Origin: AC-32 sp963728765
GTDB taxonomy: Bacteria > Actinomycetota > Thermoleophilia > Gaiellales > Gaiellaceae
Reading direction: 5' to 3'
Assembly: GCA_963728765.1 (NCBI GenBank)
Contig: CAVSKX010000007.1
Location: forward strand, 1 to 64,000
DNA length: 64,000 nt
Both the position numbers and the translations under genes were made by a program. This document shows positions 58,120-64,000 of the stretch, in pieces; position 1 is the first letter of the stretch, and each line of letters starts with the position of its first letter. Below the pieces are notes generated by a model that was given only the letters and a program-made list of their open reading frames with translations, was not told the DNA's origin and ran no database searches.

Positions 58120-59315
58120 GCGGCTCCCTTCTTGAGCAGTGTCAGCCGGCGCCTCGGCGCAGGCTGGAGCGGCTGAAGCCGCGGCTTCTTACCGCCGCTG
58201 AGGTAGGTCTGTGCGAGCGACATGTACGCGCGCGCGGCGGCGGAGTGTGGCTCTGCGGCCACGATCGTCCGGCCCTCCGTGATCGCCGTCGGAATCGCCC
58301 GGTCGCTCGGGACCAGCACGTCCGGTTTCCGGCCGAGCAGGCGCTCGACATCCGCCATCGAGATGCCGACGCTGGTGTCGGCCCGGTTCAGGACGAGCGT
58401 GACGTCCGCGGTGTCGTAGCCCATCTGGGCGAGCGTCTCGAGGCCGATCTTCGTGTCCTTGAGCGAGAGCGCGTCGAGCATGCCGACGAGGCAGAGGTGC
58501 GAGGCGCTGTCGATTGCCGCGATCACCTCCGGCGAGAACGCCGGCGGGGTGTCCACGATCACGAAGTCGTGCCGCGAGCGCAGGAGCTCGAACACGGAGC
58601 GCAGGAACGGCGGCGACACGTTGGCCGCCTGGTCCGGCCGCACCGGCGCGAGGAGCGCGGAGGCTCCCGACGGGTGGCGCGCCAGGAAGCTCTCCACCTT
58701 CTCCGCATCCAGCGTCCCGCCTGCGACGGCGAGGTCGTGGATTGTGCGCTGAGGCCGGAGCCCGAGCGCAAGGCCGACGTCGCCGAACTGGAGGTCGAGG
58801 TCGACGATCACCGCCGAGGAGCCCGCCGCGGCGAGGGCCTCGCCGAGGTTGCAGGACGTCAGTGTCTTGCCGGTCCCGCCCTTGGGCCCCAGCACGGCGA
58901 TCATCGTCCCGGCCTGCGTCGACTGCGCACCGCGTCGGCGGACGAGCGCCTTCTCGAGCGCGAACGCGAGCTGGTCCTGAGGCTGCGGCAGCGTGATCAG
59001 GTCATCAGCCCCCGCTTCGAAGGCCCGTTCCATGAAGCCGTTCGGCGAGCCTGCATAGAGGACGACGACCGGAGCGCGCCCCTGCAGCTGGCTGCTCGCG
59101 GCCTCGATGAGCTCGAGTGCCCGCTCGGAGTCGGCTGCGCAGGCCACGACCACGAGCTCCGCATCGGCGGCGTCGCCCAGTGGCCGCGAGGCGTGGCCGG
59201 CGTCCGCTAGGCGGGTCGGTTCTACGTCCGCGCCGCGCGGGAGCGCCTCCTCGATCGGTCGCGGGTCGACCCCGTCCTCGACGGCGAGGAAGACCTTGGG
59301 CGCCGGCGCGTTCAT
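58116..59315 (-). CDS. tadZ: TadZ/CpaE-like localisation ATPase
   Basis: The 399-residue protein has an N-terminal receiver-like domain (about residues 8-130). A MinD/ParA-type ATPase with AVLGPKGGTGKTLTSCNLG (about 139-157) follows, with VIVDLDLQFGDVGLALGL and FVIVDTPPAFSPEV. TadZ/CpaE proteins recruit the Tad machine to a cell pole. The C-terminal tail is basic (PRRRLTLLKKG). It overlaps cpaB and tadA by four bases each. Confidence 0.9.
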   Translation of the reverse strand: MNAPAPKVFLAVEDGVDPRPIEEALPRGADVEPTRLADAGHASRPLGDAADAELVVVACAADSERALELIEAASSQLQGRAPVVVLYAGSPNGFMERAFEAGADDLITLPQPQDQLAFALEKALVRRRGAQSTQAGTMIAVLGPKGGTGKTLTSCNLGEALAAAGSSAVIVDLDLQFGDVGLALGLRPQRTIHDLAVAGGTLDAEKVESFLARHPSGASALLAPVRPDQAANVSPPFLRSVFELLRSRHDFVIVDTPPAFSPEVIAAIDSASHLCLVGMLDALSLKDTKIGLETLAQMGYDTADVTLVLNRADTSVGISMADVERLLGRKPDVLVPSDRAIPTAITEGRTIVAAEPHSAAARAYMSLAQTYLSGGKKPRLQPLQPAPRRRLTLLKKGAA

Positions 59316-60106
59316 CGACGGCCTCCCAGCGAGCGCAGCACCTGGAGCGGCGGTGCGCCCAGCAGCAGCGTCTCAGCGCTGACGATCCGCGGCGGCGACG
59401 ACTTGGCGCCGGCGCTCGGCCGCAGCGACAGCCAGACCTTGCCGTTGTCGGAGGCGAAGGCGAGCTGCGCGGCCTGCTGGTCGGTGACCTGCAGGCTCAC
59501 GTTCGCACCCTTGGATCCGACGCCGCCGGAGCCGCTCGCGACAGCGACTACCGGGATGTCGGGCATGATCATCCGGAGCACGGGCCTCGCCTGGCCGCCG
59601 TTGCCCGGCGTCCCGTCGGCCCGGAGCGGGATGATGTTGAACCCGGCATAGACGTCGACACGGTTGCCGGCCTCGATCGAGCCGATGAGGCCGTGCGCCG
59701 AGTCGAGCGGGATGGCGACGACGCGCTCCCGGTCCGTGAGCGTGCCCGCCACCGACGTCGACGACGCGGAGAACTCGCCTGCGGTGAGCTGCGACCCCTC
59801 GTAGACCTCGGACGTCGCCACCTTGCCGGCGAGGCTGCCCGGGTCGCTGAAGGCGCCCTCGCGCAGCTGGCTCTCACGGATCGTCGTCGCGGTGAACATC
59901 GCTTTCGAAGCGACGACGTTGCCGGGAGTGCCCTTCGGGATCGTCTGCCGCGCGATCAGTACGGTGACCGGCGTCGTGCCAGCCTGCAGCTTGTTGCGAT
60001 AGCCGTTCAGGTAGACGAGGATCGCGATGCCCGCGAGCAGCGCGGCGCCGATGGCGACGTACAGCGAGCCCCTCCTCGTCGAGATCAGCCTCTGTGCGAA
60101 TTCCAT
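59312..60106 (-). CDS. cpaB: Flp pilus assembly protein CpaB/RcpC
   Basis: The 264-residue protein has an N-terminal membrane anchor (about residues 17-37) and an SAF-type domain: TPVTVLIARQTIPKGTPGNVV and AIPLDSAHGLIGSIEAGNRVDVYA, then VVAVASGSGGVGSKGANVSLQVTDQQAAQLAFASDNGKVWLSLRP. CpaB helps pilus assembly outside the membrane. It starts after a 22-base gap from the tadG-like gene and overlaps tadZ by ATGA. No secretin (cpaC/rcpA) accompanies it, as expected for a monoderm. Confidence 0.9.
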   Translation of the reverse strand: MEFAQRLISTRRGSLYVAIGAALLAGIAILVYLNGYRNKLQAGTTPVTVLIARQTIPKGTPGNVVASKAMFTATTIRESQLREGAFSDPGSLAGKVATSEVYEGSQLTAGEFSASSTSVAGTLTDRERVVAIPLDSAHGLIGSIEAGNRVDVYAGFNIIPLRADGTPGNGGQARPVLRMIMPDIPVVAVASGSGGVGSKGANVSLQVTDQQAAQLAFASDNGKVWLSLRPSAGAKSSPPRIVSAETLLLGAPPLQVLRSLGGRR

Positions 60107-60128
60107 CGGTGGTACCTCCAGTCGGATG

Positions 60129-62066
60129 TCACTTGACGAGTACGGGGATGCACGGCGTGATCCCGAGCGGGTCGCAGTCCTCGGTGCCGCCGCTGTTCGG
60201 ATCCGGCGCCACGTACTTGATGAAGTGGCCCCAGATCGCGCCCTTCTTCACGTCACCGGGCGCCGGTTCGTTGTTTGCGCACTTCGAGTCGGTCCAGCCT
60301 GTGACGTAGAAGGCGGCGAAGTTCGTCACCGGCACGTCCGTGCTGCCGCTTCCGTCGAGCGCCGAGAAGTCGGTGATCATCAGCTTCACGACCCGCGGGT
60401 CGGTGCCGACGTCGTAGTTCGGCCAGTTGTTCGCCGGGCAGGCGCTGAAGCGGTCGTCGAGGCCCTGGAGCGTCGGGCCCGCTGTCGTCCCAGGCTTGAT
60501 CGGGACGCAGTCCGCCGGCCCCGGCGGCGGCGACGGATCCGGGCAGACGCCGGGCGTGTTGATCTGGTACGGCGTCTTACAACCGTTGATGATCGCGGTG
60601 CGGAACTCGGCCCCGCCGGTTCCGTCACACGCGACGGCACTCGTCCGGCTGCCGCCTGTGAGACGCAGCATCGTCGTCGTGGCGGAGTTCGTGAGATCGA
60701 GGCTGCCCTGGATGCCGACGGTGATCCCGATGGTGTGCGTCGCGCCGCCCGGGAGCGCGTACGGCGATCCCAGGGTCCCGGTGGACGACGTCAGTGAGAG
60801 CGCCTTCACGGGGCCCGACGAGTCGTCGCTGCCGCTGTACACGCGCTGGATGTCTGCGTACGTCTGCAGCTTCGCCCCCGGGTTCGTCGACTGCCACTGC
60901 AGCGACACGTCGTACGGGCCGCCCTGGACCGGCAACGAGAACGGGTAGCCGGTGGTCGACCAGTAGCCCGACGCCGCGGAGTAGGTGAGGTCCGCCGTGG
61001 CGCCGTTCACCGTCGCCTTCAGGACCTTCTTCTTCGCCGGGTCGACGTCGGCGGCGCCTGCCTTGAGCGCCGCCTGGACGGCGATGCCGCAGGTCGTGGC
61101 CGGCGGAGCGACGGCCGCCTCCGAGAAGAACGGCGAGCCGGTGCAGGAGCTCGCGGCCCAGACGTGGGGCACCGGAGCGTCGACCGTGCCACCGGAGGTC
61201 GCGTAGCCGTTGATCGCGACCAGGCCGGCCGACGCAGTGTTGTAGTCGTAGCAGGCGTAGCCGGGGCCGCCCGTGCCGTTGGCGGCCGCACAGGCACCGG
61301 CCACGCCGCCGAGGCCGATCCTCACGCCGACCTTTACACCGGCCGGGATCGAGACCGAGCCGGTGCCGGCCCAGTACCTCAGGCCCCCGGATGTCGCTCC
61401 CTTCGTGAGGTCGACAGGGCCCGCGAGCAGCGTGCCGCCCGCACTCTCGTTCACGAATGTCGCGGTGACGTGGCGGGGGTTGATGTCGGGAACCGCGAGC
61501 GGCAGCGACCCGCTGAGGATCGTCGCCTTCTTCAGCTGCACCCGCGCCCGGGCGTTGATCGCCGGCACCACGGTGGTCGAGCCGGGGACGATCGCGTCGA
61601 TGAGCGAGCCAAGGATGTACGGGACGTCCGCCTCGGTCTGCTTGACGTCGAGCATCAGGTGCGCCGTCTCGCAGGGCGCATTCGTGTCGGTGTCGTCCGC
61701 CGCCGGCCCGCCGACGGCGAACGTCTTGCTGTTGAAGAGCGTCGTTACGCGCCCGGCGCCGCCGCCGATCTGAAAGTTGTAGGTGCTGCCCGTGTTGCCG
61801 GCATACCGCGTTGCGGCGTTCTGGATCGTCGTGTCGGCCGCGCCCGAGACGCCGGAGTCGGGCGAGAAGCAGTCGCCGAAGTACGCGCCGCCGGCGAGAG
61901 CCGCTGCGTCCGCCTGCATCTGCAGGTGGCGCTTGTGCACGAACCAGTTGCCGACGTCGATCGCCAGCGCCAGTGCGAGCAGCAGCACCGGCAGCAGGAA
62001 GGCGAACAGCACGACAACGCTGCCGCGCTGGTCTTCACGAGCGACGGAGAAGGCGCCTGCCCTCAT
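60129..62066 (-). CDS. TadG-related pilus-associated protein
   Basis: The 645-residue protein starts with an N-terminal Tad/TadG-like anchor (RGSVVVLFAFLLPVLLLALALAIDVGNWFVHKRHLQMQADAAALAGG, about residues 14-60) typical of pilus-locus minor proteins. The large external part is Gly/Ala/Thr-rich, with Cys residues and a DPSPPPGPADCVP linker near residue 545. No VWA domain is visible here; in this locus it is on TadB. It starts at ATG 62066 by ATGA overlap with tadE; the frame upstream of that is tadE antisense-free but has no start signal. Possibly an adhesin or surface cap. Confidence 0.8.
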   Translation of the reverse strand: MRAGAFSVAREDQRGSVVVLFAFLLPVLLLALALAIDVGNWFVHKRHLQMQADAAALAGGAYFGDCFSPDSGVSGAADTTIQNAATRYAGNTGSTYNFQIGGGAGRVTTLFNSKTFAVGGPAADDTDTNAPCETAHLMLDVKQTEADVPYILGSLIDAIVPGSTTVVPAINARARVQLKKATILSGSLPLAVPDINPRHVTATFVNESAGGTLLAGPVDLTKGATSGGLRYWAGTGSVSIPAGVKVGVRIGLGGVAGACAAANGTGGPGYACYDYNTASAGLVAINGYATSGGTVDAPVPHVWAASSCTGSPFFSEAAVAPPATTCGIAVQAALKAGAADVDPAKKKVLKATVNGATADLTYSAASGYWSTTGYPFSLPVQGGPYDVSLQWQSTNPGAKLQTYADIQRVYSGSDDSSGPVKALSLTSSTGTLGSPYALPGGATHTIGITVGIQGSLDLTNSATTTMLRLTGGSRTSAVACDGTGGAEFRTAIINGCKTPYQINTPGVCPDPSPPPGPADCVPIKPGTTAGPTLQGLDDRFSACPANNWPNYDVGTDPRVVKLMITDFSALDGSGSTDVPVTNFAAFYVTGWTDSKCANNEPAPGDVKKGAIWGHFIKYVAPDPNSGGTEDCDPLGITPCIPVLVK

Positions 62067-62608
62067 GGCGAGTAGCACCCCTCCGAGAACGTCGGCAGCC
62101 GCTCGAGCCGCATGGTCGAGGAGCTCCGGATCGTCAGCGTGCCGCCGCCGATGAACGGGATCCACTTGTAGGGCGCAGAGACCGTCACCTGCACCGGGTC
62201 GCCGATCTGCCCTCTCGTGCCGGTCGGCCCGGTGAGGAACGTGACGCAGACCTGCGCCGGCGCCGTTACCGACCCGGTTCCGTCGCGGAGCTCGGTCGAC
62301 AGGGCTTGCTGCTGGATCCAGCTCTTGAGATCGCCGCCCGGCTGGGGCGAGTTGCCCACAACCGCGGCGAGACGCGACCCCTCGTTCGCGAGGTGGGTCA
62401 CATCGATGTAGTAGTTCAGCGCCAGGCCGAACTGGACGAGCGCCCAGATGAGCAGGCAGACGAACGGGACGATGAGGCCGAACTCGACGGCCGCTTGTCC
62501 CGATTCGCTCCGGGCGCGCCGACGCAGAGGCGTGGGCCCCGCATGTGGCGGGACCCACGCCTGCCCGTCGAAGCGAGCGCCAGACGTAGCGTGACGTCGT
62601 TTCTGCAC
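62063..62608 (-). CDS. tadE: TadE-like pseudopilin
   Basis: The 181-residue protein has the TadE hydrophobic motif ESGQAAVEFGLIVPFVCLLIWALVQFGLALNYYIDVTH (about residues 35-72), where G|QAAVEFG resembles the prepilin-peptidase site, and an external C-terminal domain with a disulfide-capable Cys pair. GTG at 62608 has GGAGGAG five bases upstream. It is the second gene of the operon, 32 bases after flp. Confidence 0.9.
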   Translation of the reverse strand: MQKRRHATSGARFDGQAWVPPHAGPTPLRRRARSESGQAAVEFGLIVPFVCLLIWALVQFGLALNYYIDVTHLANEGSRLAAVVGNSPQPGGDLKSWIQQQALSTELRDGTGSVTAPAQVCVTFLTGPTGTRGQIGDPVQVTVSAPYKWIPFIGGGTLTIRSSSTMRLERLPTFSEGCYSP

Positions 62609-62640
62609 TGCTCCTCCAGCTCTCGCAGTCGCTTCGATCC

Positions 62641-62859
62641 CTACGGAACGAGGCCGTCGAGCTTGCCGGCGACGCGACCCAGGAAATTCGTGATCGCGGC
62701 GCCCATGAGGCCGACCGTCAGCGCGATCGACAGGACGACGAAGGCGATGACGAGGCCGTACTCCGTCGCGCCCTGCCCGTCCTCGCGCTTGAGGTCCTCG
62801 CGGCTGAGCGTCAGCACGCGGCCGAGAGCGAGCGTGAACTGCTCGTACAGGTTGTGCAT
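62641..62859 (-). CDS. flp: Flp-type type IVb pilin
   Basis: The 72-residue prepilin has a hydrophilic leader, then GQG30|A31TEYGLVIAFVVLSIAL, with cleavage after Gly30 and the conserved Glu33-Tyr34. It is the main subunit of the Tad pilus. The ATG at 62859 lies just after GGGGAGGTAAGG, a very strong ribosome site expected for an abundant pilin. The 171-base region between it and cpaA (62860-63030) has no clear riboswitch or -35/-10 pair; CGCGGA at 63000-63005 and TCCGCG at 63012-63017 form a small inverted repeat near cpaA. It heads the eight-gene operon. Confidence 0.93.
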   Translation of the reverse strand: MHNLYEQFTLALGRVLTLSREDLKREDGQGATEYGLVIAFVVLSIALTVGLMGAAITNFLGRVAGKLDGLVP

Positions 62860-63030
62860 GTCCTTACCTCCCCGGTAAGTCCGACAGGCGGGCCGCAACG
62901 CTCGCCTGCGTGGTGTGGTTACGTAGCCATTCAGTCGCCTGCGGCTTCCTTGACCCACCGTCGAAGGTCCTGACGCGGCTAGCCCTTCGGTGAAGACGCC
63001 GCGGATCGCCGTCCGCGATAGTGGATCCCC

Positions 63031-63576
63031 ATGAGCGAGGTGGTCACCACCGTGGTCTCCGCACCGCTTCGGCCGACCCGCACCGGCGTGTCAGCCGTCG
63101 CGGCCGCCTGCGCAGCTGCCGCGGTGCTCGCGCGCAACGGCGTCTCCGGCTGGGGCCTCGTCGAGGCCGTGACCGCCGCGGTCCTCGTCTGGCTGGCGGC
63201 GATCGACCTCGAGACCAGGCTGCTGCCGAACCGGATCACGCTTCCGGCGACGGGCGCGCTCCTGGCCGCGTCGCTCGCCATCGGGCCGGCCGCGTTCCTC
63301 GAGCATGCGCTCTCCGCGCTGCTCGCGGGCGGGTTCCTCTTCGCGGCCGCGGCCATCCGCCCCGGCGACCTCGGCATGGGCGACGCGAAGCTCGCGCTGC
63401 TGCTCGGTGCGCTGCTCGGCACGGCTGTCCTGACCGCGCTGGTGATCGGCTTCAGTCTCGTCGCGGCGGCCGGTCTCGTCCTGCTGGCCGTGGACGGCCG
63501 GCCCGCGCTGAAGCGGCAGCTCCCGCTCGGGCCGTTCCTGGCCGCGGGCGCGCTGGCGGCCCTCCTACTCGGATGA
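63031..63576 (+). CDS. cpaA: prepilin peptidase (A24, TadV/CpaA)
   Basis: The 181-residue integral membrane aspartyl protease cleaves the Flp and pseudopilin leaders. About six hydrophobic segments are present. The two catalytic Asp are in AAIDLETRLLPNRIT and GMGDAKLALLLGALLG. It lacks the N-terminal methylase domain of PilD, as TadV/CpaA do. It is divergent from flp, with a four-base ATGA overlap into the small gene behind it. Confidence 0.93.
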   Translation: MSEVVTTVVSAPLRPTRTGVSAVAAACAAAAVLARNGVSGWGLVEAVTAAVLVWLAAIDLETRLLPNRITLPATGALLAASLAIGPAAFLEHALSALLAGGFLFAAAAIRPGDLGMGDAKLALLLGALLGTAVLTALVIGFSLVAAAGLVLLAVDGRPALKRQLPLGPFLAAGALAALLLG

Positions 63577-63794
63577 ACGCGCTCACGGTGCACGTGAACC
63601 GAGCCGAATTCGTCGAGGATCTCGTCAGCTCGTTCCGGCGGAACGGCTACACCGCGAAGCGAACCGGGCCCTGGACCTGCGCCGTCGTGCACGCGGACGA
63701 GCTGGACGAGCAGGAGGCGCGAGTCGAGGTGACGTTCTTCCTGCGCGCCTGGGGAGCGCGGCACAACCGCGCGCAGGCCTCGCTAGCGGGCTGA
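63573..63794 (+). CDS. small protein of unknown function coupled to cpaA
   Basis: A 73-residue protein (MNALTVHVNRAEFVEDLVSSF at its start) with ATGA overlap to cpaA (63573-63576). It has one Cys (TGPWTCAVVHADELDEQEARVEVTFFLRAWG) and a predicted alpha-beta fold, without a membrane helix. No family recognised. Overlap with the prepilin peptidase gene points to a role in pilus biogenesis or just cotranscription. Its end overlaps the convergent LuxR-type gene by 12 bases. Confidence 0.65.
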   Translation: MNALTVHVNRAEFVEDLVSSFRRNGYTAKRTGPWTCAVVHADELDEQEARVEVTFFLRAWGARHNRAQASLAG

Positions 63795-64000
63795 GCCCTG
63801 AAGCAGCGCCGCCGCGTCGACGTCGAGCGTCGTCGCGAGCAGGCCGTGGCTGTAGGCCCAGTGCACGGCCTCGGTGCGGCTGCTCACGTTCAGCTTGCGG
63901 TAGATGTTGGTCAGGTGGAACTTGACCGTCTGCTCGGCGAGCCAGAGGGCCTTCGCGATCTCCTTGTTCGAGCGGCCCTCGCCGAGCGCGCGGAGGATCT
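63783..64000 (-). CDS. LuxR/NarL-type response regulator, C-terminal part
   Basis: The reading frame on the minus strand encodes the C-terminal 72 residues of a LuxR/NarL-type helix-turn-helix regulator: ILRALGEGRSNKEIAKALWLAEQTVKFHLTNIYRKLNVSSRTEAV, which is the canonical recognition unit. The N-terminal receiver or sensor part lies beyond the right edge. Its position next to the Tad locus makes it a candidate regulator of the pilus, but this is inferred from position only. It ends TTLDVDAAALLQGSAR. Confidence 0.85.
   Translation of the reverse strand, partial: ILRALGEGRSNKEIAKALWLAEQTVKFHLTNIYRKLNVSSRTEAVHWAYSHGLLATTLDVDAAALLQGSAR

Noticed and set aside
62860..63030. Cyclic di-GMP (GEMM) riboswitch before flp
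   Set aside because: The region contains GGCTACG-type fragments, but the conserved GEMM core blocks and stem order are not present.
1..64000. CRISPR array, prophage, insertion sequence or toxin-antitoxin pair
   Set aside because: No regularly spaced repeats, transposase or integrase was found. The nucleotidyltransferase at 20049 has no HEPN partner beside it.

Overview
The window is about 70% G+C and densely packed with genes that often overlap by one to four bases (ATGA or GTGA junctions). Its gene families are AddAB/AdnAB-like helicase-nucleases, Lhr, an MPEGDS-type Nei glycosylase, a baeRF protein, topoisomerase IB, and a Flp/Tad pilus locus without a secretin. Together these point to a monoderm high-G+C bacterium. 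My best guess is an actinobacterium of the Thermoleophilia type (Gaiellales or Solirubrobacterales), but this is inferred from composition and families, not from a search. I see no insertion sequence, prophage or CRISPR array. This looks like ordinary chromosome.

Layout. Positions 1-4.7 kb hold the 5' half of an initiator tRNA, an Ppx/GppA phosphatase, a CBS protein with glutamate dehydrogenase, a CbbX-type AAA ATPase, tRNA-Leu(UAA) and a membrane-anchored His-rich protein. Positions 4.7-10.5 kb hold a very short promoter-plus-terminator unit, a CsbD-like stress protein, RmuC, a baeRF-family protein, thioredoxin reductase, CorA and a PAS/zinc-ribbon protein. Positions 10.2-18.8 kb form a DNA-repair block: endonuclease III, AddA-like and AddB-like subunits, a small zinc protein and topoisomerase IB. 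Positions 18.8-28.6 kb hold an isocitrate/isopropylmalate dehydrogenase, a nucleotidyltransferase, an HD-GYP protein, a secreted phosphoesterase, a GNAT enzyme, gamma-glutamyltranspeptidase, a polytopic membrane protein, and an ECF sigma factor with a membrane partner.

Positions 28.7-32.6 kb carry prolyl-tRNA synthetase with a coupled 13-codon leader ORF, then a ParA-FtsZ operon in which FtsZ has a proline-rich N-terminal extension of about 130 residues. Positions 33-38 kb hold small and unknown proteins, a Nei glycosylase and a large secreted Cys-rich protein. Positions 38.2-47.5 kb hold Lhr and a run of small enzymes: HIT-like, NAD(P)-binding, P-loop kinase, GMC oxidoreductase, HhH-GPD and Nudix. 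Positions 47.7-53.2 kb hold a DUF192/acyl-CoA dehydrogenase/tandem methyltransferase/LigD-polymerase/amine-oxidase-like operon, in which two neighbouring genes each carry a +1 frameshift. Positions 54-63.6 kb are a complete Tad pilus operon (flp, tadE, tadG-like, cpaB, tadZ, tadA, tadB, tadC) with a divergent prepilin peptidase. Its TadB is fused to an exported von Willebrand A domain. A LuxR-type regulator runs off the right edge.

A theme across the window is leaderless transcription. At least eleven genes have a TAnnnT hexamer ending exactly six bases before the start codon with no Shine-Dalgarno sequence, and several others have the same element at 7-9 bases. Internal operon genes and a few first genes (flp, ftsZ, tadE, the small zinc protein) use clear Shine-Dalgarno sites instead.
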